Source: Gammaproteobacteria bacterium (lineage in GTDB: Bacteria; Pseudomonadota; Gammaproteobacteria; Steroidobacterales; GCA-2729495). Taken from it: a DNA stretch of 45,840 bases. The stretch spans positions 1 to 45,840 of the forward strand of contig JACFNV010000009.1 in NCBI GenBank assembly GCA_019454675.1, given 5' to 3'. A program made the position numbers and the translations under genes. The notes under the pieces are model-generated. The model was not told the origin of the DNA. It ran no database searches and saw nothing but the letters and a program-made list of their open reading frames with translations. Each line of letters begins with the position of its first letter. The stretch's first letter is position 1. This document shows positions 7,819-19,464 of the stretch, in pieces.

Positions 7819-8708
7819 GGCAGGGTGTCCTCGGCTGGCTGGTGCAGCGTGGCAGCGTATACCAGTCTGCCGCCATCCGGATGGCCGGCTGCCGCCGGCA
7901 AGTGCCGATCCCAGCCGATGGCGGTGTCGAGGCGCCCATCCGCATGCAGCTCGAGCCAGCGGTAAGCGGGCGGGCGTGCGTCGAGCGCAAACTCCTCGCT
8001 GTGCGGCAGGAACTGGAAGCAGGTCGATGGGGTGGTCAGGAAGCGCACCCCGTTGTGCACGGTGTCCGAGGCCTGGTGCACGTGGCCCGAGAGCAGCGCG
8101 CGCACCTGGCTCGACCGGTCCAGCTCGGCAAGCAGGGCCCCGGCATCGGCCAGCCCGAGCTGGTCCAGCCAGCGGCTGCCGAGCGGCAGCACGTGGTGGT
8201 GCAGCGCAATCAGCGCGTGGTGGCCGCGATGGCGCGCCAGCATGTCGCGCAGCCAGGCGAGCTGCGCGGGCCCGAGCCTGCCGCCATGCTCGCCGGGGAT
8301 GGTGCTGTCGAGCAGCAGCAGCAACCAGCGGTCGAGCACGAGGCTGCCCTGGGTCAGGAATGGCGGGCCGGCCAGCTCGGCCACGAGCGTCGTGGCGACA
8401 TCGTGATTGCCGGGCACGCACAGCACCGGCACGCCCAGCGGTGCCAGCAGCCGGTGGAGGTGGCGGTAGGAGTCCGGTGTTTCGTCCTGGCTCAGGTCGC
8501 CGGTGACCAGCACGGCATCGGGATGGCTATCTTCGGCCAGCGCCACCTGCAGCACGCCGTTGAGGCTGCGCCAGGTGTCCACGCCACGCAACCGCCTGCC
8601 GGTGTCGGCAAACAGGTGGGTATCGGTGATGTGCAGGAGCCTCAGTGCTGGATCGGCCACGTTGCTGGATCGGGCCGCCTTGGGCGGGCGGCGTTCTCGT
8701 TGCTGCAC
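7815..8708 (-). CDS. cpdA: 3',5'-cyclic AMP phosphodiesterase, CpdA-type metallophosphoesterase
   Basis: Calcineurin-like phosphoesterase expected to hydrolyse cAMP in the cytoplasm. All five blocks of the dinuclear metal centre are present in order: DTH (29-31), GDLSQD (70-75), GNHD (100-103), LHHH and GHVHQ. Length 297 fits CpdA (E. coli 275) with a short N-terminal extension; a later start at the ATP-free LRLLHITD region lacks a suitable codon, so the first ATG is kept. It overlaps the TraB/GumN gene by four bases. Related 2',3'-cyclic phosphodiesterases cannot be excluded by motifs alone, and no adenylate cyclase or crp gene is in the window. Confidence 0.88.
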   Translation of the reverse strand: MQQRERRPPKAARSSNVADPALRLLHITDTHLFADTGRRLRGVDTWRSLNGVLQVALAEDSHPDAVLVTGDLSQDETPDSYRHLHRLLAPLGVPVLCVPGNHDVATTLVAELAGPPFLTQGSLVLDRWLLLLLDSTIPGEHGGRLGPAQLAWLRDMLARHRGHHALIALHHHVLPLGSRWLDQLGLADAGALLAELDRSSQVRALLSGHVHQASDTVHNGVRFLTTPSTCFQFLPHSEEFALDARPPAYRWLELHADGRLDTAIGWDRHLPAAAGHPDGGRLVYAATLHQPAEDTLP

Positions 8709-8716
8709 CTGGTGCC

Positions 8717-8722
8717 ACTATA
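8717..8722 (-). promoter_or_regulatory. Candidate -10 for cpdA
   Basis: TATAGT on the minus strand sits nine bases before the annotated ATG, with no good -35. If used, the transcript would be nearly leaderless. Confidence 0.2.
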
Positions 8723-8779
8723 GCGGCCGGCCGCTTGCCGGTCCGGCCGCAGTTCTCAATCCGGCGGGCATGGCCCGCC
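8723..8779. repeat. Two GC-rich hairpins between ahcY and cpdA
   Basis: GCGGCCGG/CCGGCCGC (8723-8730 and 8743-8750) and GGCGGGC-ATG-GCCCGCC (8763-8779) are perfect stems of 8 and 7 bp. The second follows the ahcY stop on the minus strand. Neither has a T-run, so they may stall or protect transcripts rather than act as classical terminators. Confidence 0.45.
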
Positions 8780-8797
8780 CCAGCCTGCCGGAGCGGC

Positions 8798-10111
<1,314 letters not shown>

Positions 10112-10131
10112 CTCGGGTCCTTTCCGGTATG

Positions 10132-10156
10132 GGCCGGGGCGGGTGGTGCCCCGGCC
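10132..10156 (-). repeat. Perfect 9-bp hairpin in the metK-ahcY gap
   Basis: GGCCGGGGC (10132-10140) and GCCCCGGCC (10148-10156) with a 7-base loop fill half of the 49-bp intercistronic space, starting five bases after the metK stop. There is no T-run, so it is more likely an mRNA processing or stabilising element than a terminator. It does not resemble the SAH riboswitch core. Confidence 0.55.
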
Positions 10157-10160
10157 GGTA

Positions 10161-11327
<1,167 letters not shown>

Positions 11328-11360
11328 GGAAAGCACCGCCGTGGCTGCGAAAGGTCCTGC

Positions 11361-11390
11361 ATTATATAGGTGCGCGCCCCCGGGTTCGAA
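11361..11390 (-). promoter_or_regulatory. Promoter of metK-ahcY
   Basis: A consensus TATAAT (11361-11366, minus strand) is 18 bp from TTCGAA (11385-11390). The predicted leader is only about 26 bases, too short for a SAM or SAH riboswitch. Confidence 0.6.
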
Positions 11391-11481
11391 GGCCATCGGC
11401 GGCCTGGTGGCATATGCCGGGAGCGGGTGCCGCCATTTCCGGCGATCGGCAACCGCAATACCCGCGTGCGTCGGCTCGCCA

Positions 11482-11510
11482 TTGCCCGCGGGGGTGGAGT
11501 ACGCGACAAT
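11482..11510 (+). promoter_or_regulatory. Candidate promoter of the tkt-gap-pgk-pyk operon
   Basis: TTGCCC (11482-11487) and GACAAT (11505-11510) are separated by 17 bp, ending 30 bp before the tkt ATG, divergent from the metK promoter within a 213-bp shared intergenic region. Confidence 0.4.
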
Positions 11511-11540
11511 CAGCCGGCTCGCAGCCCGTCCGGGAACCCG

Positions 11541-13589
11541 ATGAACACCAGGAATCAAGCAGCCCCTGCCGGGCGTCGTGATCTTGCCAATGCCCTGCGC
11601 GTGCTGGCCATGGATGCCGTCCAGCAGGCCAACTCGGGCCACCCCGGCATGCCGATGGGCATGGCCGATATCGCCGAGGTGCTGTGGAGCGATTTCCTGC
11701 GCCACAACCCCGGCAACCCGGGCTGGGCCAACCGCGATCGCTTCGTGCTCTCCAACGGGCACGGCTCGATGCTGCTCTATGCGCTGCTCCACCTGACGGG
11801 CTATCCGCTGTCGATGGATGACCTGCGCCACTTCCGCCAGCTGGGCTCGCCTACCGCGGGGCATCCGGAGCGCGATCCCGCGCGCGGCATCGAGACCACC
11901 ACCGGCCCGCTCGGGCAGGGGCTTGCCAATGCGGTGGGCATGGCGCTTGCCGAGAAGGTGCTTGCCGCGCACTTCAACCGGCCGGCCTTCCCGGTGGTCG
12001 ACCATCACACCTACGTGTTCCTCGGCGACGGCTGCCTGATGGAGGGCATCTCGCACGAGGCCTGCTCGCTGGCGGGCACGCTCAAGCTCGACAAGCTGAT
12101 CTGCTTCTACGACCACAACGGCATTTCGATCGACGGCCACGTCGATGGCTGGTTTGCCGATGACACCGCCGAGCGCTTCCGCGCCTATGGCTGGCAGGTG
12201 ATCCCCGACATCGACGGCCACGATCCGCAGGCCATCCGTGCCGCCATCATCGCCGCGCGCCAGAACCGCGAGGCGCCGACGCTGATCTGCTGTCGCACCA
12301 TCATCGGCTTCGGGGCGCCCCACCTGCAGGGCAGCGAGGCGACCCACGGCAGCCCGCTGGGTGCGGCCGAGGTGGCCGCGGCGCGCGAGCAGCTGGGCTG
12401 GGACTCGCCGCCCTTCGTCATCCCCGAGCCGATCCGTGCCGCCTGGGATGCCCGCGGCCGCGGCGAGCGCCAGGAAGGCGAGTGGCGCGCACTCTTCACG
12501 CGCTATGCCGCCGAGCACCCGGCGCTTGCTGCCGAGTTCGAGCGCCGCATGGCGGGCAAGCTGCCTGCCGGCTGGGCGCAGGTGGCGGCGGATGCGCTGG
12601 CCACCGCGGCCGCCGACCAGGCCGCCAAGGCAACCCGCAAGTCCTCGCTCGAAGTGCTGAACCTGATCGGCCCCGCGCTGCCCGAGCTGATCGGCGGTTC
12701 GGCCGATCTCACCGGCTCCAACCTGACCTTCCACAAGGCCTCGGTGCCGATCACGGCCAGCGATGCCGCCGGCAACTATCTCCACTACGGCGTGCGCGAG
12801 TTCGGCATGAGCGCCATGCTCAACGGGCTCAACCTGCACGGCGGCTTCATCGCCTACGGCGGCACCTTCCTCGTCTTCTCCGACTACGCGCGCAACGCGC
12901 TGCGCATGGCGGCGCTGATGAAGGTCGGCAGCATCTTCGTGCTGACCCATGACTCCATCGGCCTCGGCGAGGATGGCCCGACGCACCAGCCGGTGGAGCA
13001 TCTCGCGAGCCTGCAGCTGATCCCCAACATGCGGGTGTGGCGTCCCTGCGATACCGCCGAGACCGCGGTCGCCTGGCTCGATGCCATCGAGCGGCGCGAC
13101 GGGCCGAGCAGCCTGGTGCTGAGCCGCCAGAACCTGCCGGCACAACCACGCAGCGCCGGGCAGCTCGCCGCCATCCGCCGTGGTGGCTACGTGCTGCGCG
13201 ACGCCGACGATGCGCAGCTGATCCTGATGGCCTCGGGCTCCGAGGTGTCGGTGGCGATGGCGGCAGCCGATCAGCTGGCGGCTGCCGGTTGCCGGGTACG
13301 GGTGGTGTCGATGCCTTGCGCGCCCCTGTTCGCGGCGCAGGATGCCGCCTGGCAGGAGGCCGTGCTGCCCGCGGCGCTGACACGGCGCATTGCCATCGAG
13401 GCCGGCGTGACCGATCTCTGGTATCGCTTCACCGGGCCCGCCGGGCGGGTGATCGGCATGCATGGCTTTGGCGAGTCGGCACCCGCCAAGGCGCTGTTTG
13501 AACACTTCGGCCTGACGGCCGACCACGTCGTGCGGCTGGCCCGGGAGCTGGGCGCCGTACCGCCAGCAGATGACAAGCAAGCGAGGTAA
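11541..13589 (+). CDS. tkt: Transketolase
   Basis: Thiamine-diphosphate enzyme moving two-carbon units between ketose and aldose phosphates in the pentose phosphate pathway. The 682-residue protein has the substrate loop [10 protein letters not shown] (His34), the ThDP/Mg motif starting GDG (162-164) and ending in DHNGISIDG, the Pyr-domain segment [10 protein letters not shown], and [19 protein letters not shown] near the active site. ATG at [11 protein letters not shown] was chosen because the family core begins about 13 residues later and a promoter lies just upstream; no strong ribosome-binding site is visible. First gene of a compact operon with gap two bases downstream. Confidence 0.98.
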   Translation: MNTRNQAAPAGRRDLANALRVLAMDAVQQANSGHPGMPMGMADIAEVLWSDFLRHNPGNPGWANRDRFVLSNGHGSMLLYALLHLTGYPLSMDDLRHFRQLGSPTAGHPERDPARGIETTTGPLGQGLANAVGMALAEKVLAAHFNRPAFPVVDHHTYVFLGDGCLMEGISHEACSLAGTLKLDKLICFYDHNGISIDGHVDGWFADDTAERFRAYGWQVIPDIDGHDPQAIRAAIIAARQNREAPTLICCRTIIGFGAPHLQGSEATHGSPLGAAEVAAAREQLGWDSPPFVIPEPIRAAWDARGRGERQEGEWRALFTRYAAEHPALAAEFERRMAGKLPAGWAQVAADALATAAADQAAKATRKSSLEVLNLIGPALPELIGGSADLTGSNLTFHKASVPITASDAAGNYLHYGVREFGMSAMLNGLNLHGGFIAYGGTFLVFSDYARNALRMAALMKVGSIFVLTHDSIGLGEDGPTHQPVEHLASLQLIPNMRVWRPCDTAETAVAWLDAIERRDGPSSLVLSRQNLPAQPRSAGQLAAIRRGGYVLRDADDAQLILMASGSEVSVAMAAADQLAAAGCRVRVVSMPCAPLFAAQDAAWQEAVLPAALTRRIAIEAGVTDLWYRFTGPAGRVIGMHGFGESAPAKALFEHFGLTADHVVRLARELGAVPPADDKQAR

Positions 13590-13591
13590 CC

Positions 13592-14605
13592 ATGGCAGTC
13601 AAAGTCGCGATCAACGGGTATGGCCGCATCGGCCGCAACATCCTGCGGGCGCTGTACGAGTCCGGCCGCAACCGCGAGATCAGCATCGTCGCGGTCAACG
13701 ATCTCGGCGACCCGGGCACCAATGCGCACCTGACGCGACACGACACCGCCCACGGCAGGTTCCCCGGCACGGTGACGGTGGATGGCGACCACATGGTCGT
13801 CAATGGCGACCGCATCCGCGTGCTGGCCGTGCGCAACCCCGCGGAACTCCCCTGGCAGGAGCTGGGGGTGGACGTGGTGCTGGAATGTACCGGGCTCTTC
13901 GCCAGCAAGGAAAAGGCCTCCGCGCACCTGCGGGGCGGGGCGAAGAAGGTGATCATCTCGGCGCCTGGCGGCAAGGACGTGGACGCGACCATCGTCTATG
14001 GCGTCAACCACGACAAGCTCAAGGCATCCGACACGGTCATCTCCAACGCCTCGTGCACCACCAACTGCCTGGCGCCGCTGGTCAAGCCGCTGAACGACAA
14101 CCTCGGCATGCTGCATGGCCTGATGACCACCATCCATGCCTATACCAACGACCAGGTGCTGACCGACGTCTACCACAGCGACCTGCGCCGTGCGCGCTCG
14201 GCCACGCAGTCGATGATCCCCACCAAGACCGGCGCGGCGGCCGCGGTCGGCCTCGTGCTGCCCGAGCTCGATGGCAAGCTCGACGGCTTCGCCATGCGCG
14301 TGCCCACCATCAACGTCTCGGTGGTGGACCTCACCTTCACCGCCGCGCGCGCCACCACGGTGGAGGAGGTCAACGGCATCCTCAAGGCGGCCGCCGACGG
14401 CCCGCTCAAGGGCATCCTCGGCTACAACACCGAGCCGCTGGTCTCCATCGACTTCAACCATGATCCGCGCAGCTCGATCTTCGATGCCACGCAGACCCGC
14501 GTCATCGGCGGCACGCTGGTGAAGGTGCTGTCCTGGTACGACAACGAGTGGGGCTTCTCCAACCGCATGCTCGACACGACGCTGGCGCTGGTCAACGCGC
14601 GCTGA
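13592..14605 (+). CDS. gap: Glyceraldehyde-3-phosphate dehydrogenase, type I
   Basis: Oxidises glyceraldehyde 3-phosphate to 1,3-bisphosphoglycerate. 337 residues with the Rossmann NGYGRIGRN start, catalytic Cys155 in SNASCTTNC, the HAYTNDQ segment and the C-terminal [12 protein letters not shown]. Position 34 region reads VNDLGDPG, where Asp favours NAD over NADP. Erythrose-4-phosphate dehydrogenase (Epd) is a close relative often found between tkt and pgk, so an Epd-like activity is an alternative; the operon includes pyk as well as pgk, which favours glycolysis. The ATG follows GAGGTAACC, a usable ribosome-binding site. Confidence 0.95.
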   Translation: MAVKVAINGYGRIGRNILRALYESGRNREISIVAVNDLGDPGTNAHLTRHDTAHGRFPGTVTVDGDHMVVNGDRIRVLAVRNPAELPWQELGVDVVLECTGLFASKEKASAHLRGGAKKVIISAPGGKDVDATIVYGVNHDKLKASDTVISNASCTTNCLAPLVKPLNDNLGMLHGLMTTIHAYTNDQVLTDVYHSDLRRARSATQSMIPTKTGAAAAVGLVLPELDGKLDGFAMRVPTINVSVVDLTFTAARATTVEEVNGILKAAADGPLKGILGYNTEPLVSIDFNHDPRSSIFDATQTRVIGGTLVKVLSWYDNEWGFSNRMLDTTLALVNAR

Positions 14606-14621
14606 GCGCAGGCAGGCACCC

Positions 14622-15797
14622 ATGCATGTGCTGAAGATGGCCGACCAGGAGCTGGCCGGCAAGCGCGTCATGATCCGCGCCGACCTCAACGTGCCGTTGC
14701 AGGATGGCAAGGTGGCCAGCGATGCGCGCATCCGCGCCACGCTGCCCACCGTGCAGCTGGCGCTGGACAGGGGCGCGGCGGTGATCCTGCTCTCGCACCT
14801 CGGGCGGCCCGTCGAGGGGCAGTATGCCGAGGAATTCTCGCTGCGCCCGGTGGCCGCGCACCTCGGTCGCCTGCTCGGGCGCGAGGTGCGCCTGCTGCGC
14901 GACTGGCTCGATGGCATCGCCGTGCAGCCCGGCGAGGTCGTGCTCTGCGAGAACGTGCGCTTCAACAAGGGCGAGAAGAAGGATGACGATGCGCTGGCAC
15001 GGCGCATGGCCGCGCTCTGCGATGTCTTCGTCATGGATGCCTTCGGCACCGCGCACCGCGCCGAGGCCAGCACCCGCGGCGTGGCGCGCTTTGCGCCGGT
15101 CGCCTGTGCGGGGCCGCTGCTGGTGGCCGAGCTCGAGGCGCTGGGCAGGGTGCTGCACGAGCCGCGGCGGCCGGTGGTGGCCATCGTCGGCGGCTCCAAG
15201 GTGTCCACCAAGCTCTCGGTGCTGGAGAGCCTCGTCGCCAGGGTGGATACGCTGATCGTCGGTGGCGGCATCGCCAATACCTTCATCGCGGCGGCCGGGC
15301 ACCCGGTTGGCAGCTCGCTCCACGAGGCCGGCCTGGTGGCGGAGGCACGCCGCCTGGCTGCGGGCGGGCCGGGCCGCGCCCGCATCCCGCTGCCGAGCGA
15401 CGTGGTGGTTGCCACCGGGTTCAGCGAGGATGCCCGGGCGCTGACGCGGCCGGTGGACGGCGTGCAGCCGGACGAGCTGATCCTCGACATCGGCCCGCAG
15501 ACGGCGGCGGCCTATGCGGCCATCCTCGGCCAGGCTGGCACCATCGTCTGGAATGGCCCGGTGGGCGTCTTCGAGATCGAGCAGTTCAGCGCCGGCACCC
15601 GGCGCCTGGCCGAGGCGATCGCCGCCGGCCCCGCCTTCAGCATCGCCGGCGGCGGCGACACGCTGGCGGCGCTGGACAAGTTCGGCCTCACCGACCGCAT
15701 CTCCTATGTTTCCACCGGCGGCGGCGCTTTCCTCGAGTTCCTCGAGGGCAGGACCCTGCCCGCGGTGGCCATCCTCGAAGAACGCGCCGGCAGCTGA
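14622..15797 (+). CDS. pgk: Phosphoglycerate kinase
   Basis: Transfers phosphate between 1,3-bisphosphoglycerate and ADP. The 391-residue monomer shows [13 protein letters not shown] and LSHLGRP of the substrate domain, [17 protein letters not shown] at the hinge, and the C-terminal nucleotide site NGPVGVFE and GGGDTLAAL. It lies 16 bp after gap and 20 bp before pyk. The sequence is complete and ordinary for the family. Confidence 0.98.
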   Translation: MHVLKMADQELAGKRVMIRADLNVPLQDGKVASDARIRATLPTVQLALDRGAAVILLSHLGRPVEGQYAEEFSLRPVAAHLGRLLGREVRLLRDWLDGIAVQPGEVVLCENVRFNKGEKKDDDALARRMAALCDVFVMDAFGTAHRAEASTRGVARFAPVACAGPLLVAELEALGRVLHEPRRPVVAIVGGSKVSTKLSVLESLVARVDTLIVGGGIANTFIAAAGHPVGSSLHEAGLVAEARRLAAGGPGRARIPLPSDVVVATGFSEDARALTRPVDGVQPDELILDIGPQTAAAYAAILGQAGTIVWNGPVGVFEIEQFSAGTRRLAEAIAAGPAFSIAGGGDTLAALDKFGLTDRISYVSTGGGAFLEFLEGRTLPAVAILEERAGS

Positions 15798-15817
15798 ACC
15801 CCGACAGCGGAATTCCC

Positions 15818-17248
15818 ATGCGCAGAACCAAGATCATTGCCACCCTCGGCCCGGCCACCGACAAGCCCGAGGTGCTGGCCGAGCTCATCAAGGCCGGTAC
15901 CGATGTCATGCGCATCAATTTCTCGCATGGCAGCTGGGAGGATCGTGCCCGGCGCATCCAGCTGGTGCGCGATCTTTCCGCGGCGGCTGGTCGCCATGTC
16001 GCGATCCTCGGCGACCTGCAGGGTCCCAAGATCCGCATCCACCGCTTCCGCGACGGGCCGGTGGAGCTGGCCGAGGGCCAGGCCTTCACCCTCGACACGG
16101 CGATGGATCCCGCGGCGGGCGGCCCGCACGGCGTCGGCGTGGCCTACGAGCAGCTGCCGCAGGACGTCGTCGCCGGCGACGTGCTGCTGCTCGATGATGG
16201 CCAGATCGCCATGCGCGTCGACCAGGTGGATGGCAGCCGCATCGCCTGTACCGTCACCTCCGGCGGGCGGCTCTCGGACAACAAGGGCATCAACCGGCAG
16301 GGCGGCGGGCTTTCGGCCCCTGCGCTGAGCGCCAAGGACCGCGAGGACATCCGCCTGGCGGCGGGTGCCGACATCGACTGGCTGGCGGTATCCTTCGTCC
16401 GCGATGCCGGGGACATGCACGAGGCGCGGTCGCTGCTGCGCCAGGCCGGCTGCGGCGCGCACCTGGTCGCCAAGATCGAGCGTGCCGAGGCGGTGGCCAA
16501 CCTCGAGCGCATCATCGATGCTTCCGATGCGGTGATGGTGGCGCGCGGCGACCTTGGCGTGGAGATGGGCTATGCGGGCCTGACCGGCCTGCAGAAGAAG
16601 ATCCTGCGCCTGACCCGTGCCCGCCACAAGGTAGCGATCACCGCCACGCAGATGATGGAGTCGATGATCCACCAGCGCCTGCCGACCCGTGCCGAGGTGT
16701 CGGATGTCGCCAATGCCGTCATCGACGGCACCGATGCGGTGATGCTCTCGGCGGAAACCGCGGTGGGCGAGTTCCCGGTGCGGGCGGTGACCGCGATGGC
16801 CGAGATCTGCGTCGGCGCCGAGGCCTACCAGCTCTCGAGCGGCTGGGCGCGGGAGCGTGCCAACGACCGCTTCGAGATGGTGGACGAGGCCATCGCCATG
16901 GCGGTCATGTACACGGCCAATCACCTGCGACCGCTGGCCATCGCCGCACTGACCGAATCGGGCAGCACGCCGCTGTGGATGTCGCGCGTGCGCACCGACA
17001 TCCCGATCTTCGCCTTCACGCGCCACGAGGCGACGCGCCGCCGGGTGCAGCTCTACCGCGGCGTCTATCCGCTGGCCTACGACATCACCCACTCCGACCC
17101 GATGATCGTCAATCTCGAGATGATGGCGATGCTGCGTGACATCGGGCACGTGGAGGAGGGCGACCTGGTGATCATCACCAAGGGCGATTTCACCGGCATT
17201 TCCGGCGGCACCAACACCATGAAGATCCTCAAGGTGCCCGGCGCGTGA
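15818..17248 (+). CDS. pyk: Pyruvate kinase
   Basis: Makes pyruvate and ATP from phosphoenolpyruvate and ADP. The 476-residue protein starts MRRTKIIATLGPATDKPEVL, contains RINFSHGS, GDLQGPKIR, the signature region with KIER (Lys in AKIERAEAV) and MVARGDLGVE, ATQMMESMI, and ends in the DLVIITKGDF and GGTNTMKIL allosteric/C-domain motifs. PK coupled with a PPi-dependent PFK elsewhere in the window means glycolysis here could yield extra ATP per glucose. The stop overlaps the start of the next gene (GTGA). Confidence 0.98.
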   Translation: MRRTKIIATLGPATDKPEVLAELIKAGTDVMRINFSHGSWEDRARRIQLVRDLSAAAGRHVAILGDLQGPKIRIHRFRDGPVELAEGQAFTLDTAMDPAAGGPHGVGVAYEQLPQDVVAGDVLLLDDGQIAMRVDQVDGSRIACTVTSGGRLSDNKGINRQGGGLSAPALSAKDREDIRLAAGADIDWLAVSFVRDAGDMHEARSLLRQAGCGAHLVAKIERAEAVANLERIIDASDAVMVARGDLGVEMGYAGLTGLQKKILRLTRARHKVAITATQMMESMIHQRLPTRAEVSDVANAVIDGTDAVMLSAETAVGEFPVRAVTAMAEICVGAEAYQLSSGWARERANDRFEMVDEAIAMAVMYTANHLRPLAIAALTESGSTPLWMSRVRTDIPIFAFTRHEATRRRVQLYRGVYPLAYDITHSDPMIVNLEMMAMLRDIGHVEEGDLVIITKGDFTGISGGTNTMKILKVPGA

Positions 17249-18543
17249 GCGCCGCGCCGCGCGGAGGGCCTGCCGGCCTGCTGGCGCGCGTGGCGCAGGT
17301 CAGGGCGGTCGAGGTGCCGGCGGTGGTGGCCGCCTTCCTGCTGTTCTTCTGCGTGCTGGGCGGCTATTTTGCGGTGCGCCCGGTGCGCGAGACCGTGGGC
17401 ACCATCCTCGGCAAGGAGCGGGTCACCGACCTCTACATGGTGACCTGGGCGGCCTCCATCCTCATCGTCCCGGCCTATGGCTGGCTGTGCACGCGCTTCC
17501 GCCGCACCGCCTTCCTGCCCTGGATCTACGGCTTCGTCATGCTTTCGCTGGCCGGAATGGGCCTCGCCTTCCGCACCGAGGCCGGCTATGCGGCCTTCGG
17601 CGAGTTCTTCTACGTCTGGATCAGCGTGCTCAACCTGTTCATCGTCTCGGTGTTCTGGAGCTTCCTGCTGGAGCTCTTCGACACCGACCAGACGCGCCGC
17701 CTGTTCGGCGTGATCGCCGCCGGCGGGACGACGGGAGCGCTGGTGGGCCCGGTGATGACCGACCTGACGGTGGCGCACATCGGCAACTCTGGCGTGCTCT
17801 ACATGGGCGCGGGGTTCTTCGCGGTGGCCATCGTCTGCCAGCGCCGGCTGCTCGCACTCTGGGCGAACGCACCGGTGGCGGCGGGCGCGGCCCCGCGCGA
17901 GGAGCGCGCCATGGGCGGCAACCCCTTCGCAGGCTTCTCGCTGGTGCTGAAGTCCCCCTACCTGCTCGGCATCTCGCTGTTCGTGATCCTGCTGGCCTCG
18001 GTGAATACCTTCCTGTATTTCGAGCAGCTGCGCCTGGTCACCGAGACCTTCCCCGATGTCGCCGAGCGCACGCGGGTCTTCAGCCGGCTGGACTACATCG
18101 TCCAGGCGCTGGCGGTGGTCTCGCAGCTGTTCATCACCGGGCGCATCGCCTCGCGGCTGGGCGTGCTGGTGCTGCTCACCGTGGTGCCGCTGGCCATGGT
18201 GGCAGGCTTCGCCGCGCTTGCGCTGTTCAACAGCTTCGCGGTGCTGGCCGTGGTCTTCGTCGCCCGGCGTGCGGGCGAGTACGCCTTCATCCGCCCCGGG
18301 CGCGAGATGCTCTTCGCCCGGCTCGACACCGAAACCAAGTACAAGGCCAAGAACCTGATCGACGTGCCCATCTATCGCGGTGGCGACGCGCTTTCCGCGC
18401 AGGTGAAGGGTGCGCTGGAAGGCGGTGGATTGTCGGCCGCGGGCGTGGCGCTGCTCGGTGCCGGCCTGGCCGCTGCCTGGGCGCTCAACGGCTGGTGGCT
18501 CGGCCGTCGCGCCGGGCATCGCGAGCCGCCATCCTCAGGATGA
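17245..18543 (+). CDS. MFS-type transporter related to ATP/ADP (NTP/NDP) exchangers
   Basis: A 432-residue protein with 11-12 hydrophobic segments. The region FFCVLGGYFAVRPVRETVG in the first helix pair, a second-helix YGWLCTRFRR loop and the cytoplasmic REMLFARLDTETKYKAKNLIDVPIYRGGD segment resemble bacterial proteins distantly related to the Npt/Tlc nucleotide transporters of the MFS superfamily; the REMLF...ETKYKAKN block is characteristic of that group. True substrate is unknown. Translation starts at GTG inside the pyk stop codon, so it is coupled to pyruvate kinase. Many relatives have fba in this position of the operon. The 3' end overlaps the convergent peroxiredoxin gene by nine bases. 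Confidence 0.8.
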   Translation: MSAAPRGGPAGLLARVAQVRAVEVPAVVAAFLLFFCVLGGYFAVRPVRETVGTILGKERVTDLYMVTWAASILIVPAYGWLCTRFRRTAFLPWIYGFVMLSLAGMGLAFRTEAGYAAFGEFFYVWISVLNLFIVSVFWSFLLELFDTDQTRRLFGVIAAGGTTGALVGPVMTDLTVAHIGNSGVLYMGAGFFAVAIVCQRRLLALWANAPVAAGAAPREERAMGGNPFAGFSLVLKSPYLLGISLFVILLASVNTFLYFEQLRLVTETFPDVAERTRVFSRLDYIVQALAVVSQLFITGRIASRLGVLVLLTVVPLAMVAGFAALALFNSFAVLAVVFVARRAGEYAFIRPGREMLFARLDTETKYKAKNLIDVPIYRGGDALSAQVKGALEGGGLSAAGVALLGAGLAAAWALNGWWLGRRAGHREPPSSG

Positions 18544-19083
18544 GGGTCCCGCGCCGAGGGCCTTGAGGTCGGCCAGCACCTCGGCGGAGTGCCGCTCGGG
18601 GTCCACCTTCGCGTAGTGCCGGGCGATCCTGCCGTCGGGCGCGATGAGGAAGGTCTGCCGCTTGGCCAGCTTGACCGGGCCGAAGCCGCCCATCACCCCG
18701 TAGAGCCCGGTCACCTTGCCATCGACGTCGGCGAGCAGCGGGAAGGGCAGGCTGTGCTTGCTGGCGAACTCCTCGTGCGAGGCGACATCGTCGAGGCTGA
18801 CGCCGAGCACCACCGCGCCCAGCGCCTCGAAGGCGAAGATGTTGTCGCGGAACGAGCAGGCCTCGGTGGTGCAGCCGGGCGTCTGGTCCTTGGGGTAGAA
18901 ATACAGCACCACCCACTTGCCCTGCTGGGCAGCGAGGGTCTGCCAGCTGCCATTCTGGTCCTGCAGGCGGAAGTCGGGCGCCACGTCGCCGACCGCGGGC
19001 TGGGCCTGCACCGCGACTGCTGTCATCAGTCCGAGGACGGCCGCTGTGACCAGCCGCCAACGATGCCACGGGAATCCCTGCAT
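18535..19083 (-). CDS. Exported Bcp/PrxQ-type peroxiredoxin
   Basis: Thiol peroxidase that reduces peroxides. A 182-residue protein whose first 27 residues form a signal peptide (basic start, hydrophobic VTAAVLGLMTAVAV, AQA-like cleavage site), followed by a PrxQ fold: PKDQTPGCTTEAC with peroxidatic Cys71 and the resolving Cys76 five residues later, then the conserved FLIAPDGRI. Most Bcp proteins are cytoplasmic, so the leader suggests a periplasmic version. An upstream Met would be needed for a cytoplasmic form; none fits. It heads no clear operon; two small membrane-protein genes lie upstream on the same strand with gaps of 48 and 30 bp. Confidence 0.9.
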   Translation of the reverse strand: MQGFPWHRWRLVTAAVLGLMTAVAVQAQPAVGDVAPDFRLQDQNGSWQTLAAQQGKWVVLYFYPKDQTPGCTTEACSFRDNIFAFEALGAVVLGVSLDDVASHEEFASKHSLPFPLLADVDGKVTGLYGVMGGFGPVKLAKRQTFLIAPDGRIARHYAKVDPERHSAEVLADLKALGAGPSS

Positions 19084-19131
19084 GCTGCCACTCCGGATCG
19101 GTGATGGCCCGATCTTAGCACCGCCCCGCGA

Positions 19132-19434
19132 TCAGCGCGGCTCGCGTATCCGCAGCTCGGGCAGCTTGACCCGGATGGACTCGAGAACCCAGGCGCTGCC
19201 GCGCCCGTAGCGTGCATCCAGCCGCATCATCCAGCGATACATGGTGCGACCGAACCAGGCCGTGAAGAGCAGCGTGATCAGGATCGGCTTCCAGCCGAAG
19301 ACCCAGGTTTCGCCGTGCAGCCAGTACTTGATCAGTGCAAAGGCGAAGAAGGCACCGCCGTTGACATAGAGCGTCACCGCCATCGCGATCCTGCGGTACA
19401 GCGCGGGGTTGCCCTTGAATTCCGTGTATTCCAT
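19132..19434 (-). CDS. Small two-helix membrane protein of unknown function
   Basis: A 100-residue protein with two hydrophobic stretches (about 17-40 and 50-63), separated by a short loop (HGETWVFGWKP), and a basic C-terminal tail with several Arg residues. No known family recognised. It follows the CopD-like gene on the same strand by 30 bp and precedes the exported peroxiredoxin by 48 bp, suggesting a three-gene unit. ATG at MEYTEFKGNPALYRR is the natural start; the last two residues of the tail are Pro-Arg. Confidence 0.75.
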   Translation of the reverse strand: MEYTEFKGNPALYRRIAMAVTLYVNGGAFFAFALIKYWLHGETWVFGWKPILITLLFTAWFGRTMYRWMMRLDARYGRGSAWVLESIRVKLPELRIREPR

Positions 19435-19464
19435 GTGCCGGATGCTCCTGTCTCAACGCCCTCA

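Noticed and set aside
11328..13580. metK frame staying open for 2.2 kb across tkt
   Set aside because: The extension is the antisense of tkt. MetK has its family N-terminus and a consensus promoter directly upstream of its ATG.
13592..14605. Reading gap as erythrose-4-phosphate dehydrogenase (epd)
   Set aside because: Gene order tkt-epd-pgk exists in enterobacteria, but pyk in the same operon and the GAPDH-type motifs favour glycolytic GAPDH; motif evidence cannot fully separate the two.
17077..18519. Minus-strand open frame rich in His, Glu and Gln opposite the transporter
   Set aside because: Typical antisense of a hydrophobic membrane-protein gene; no start signals or known motif.
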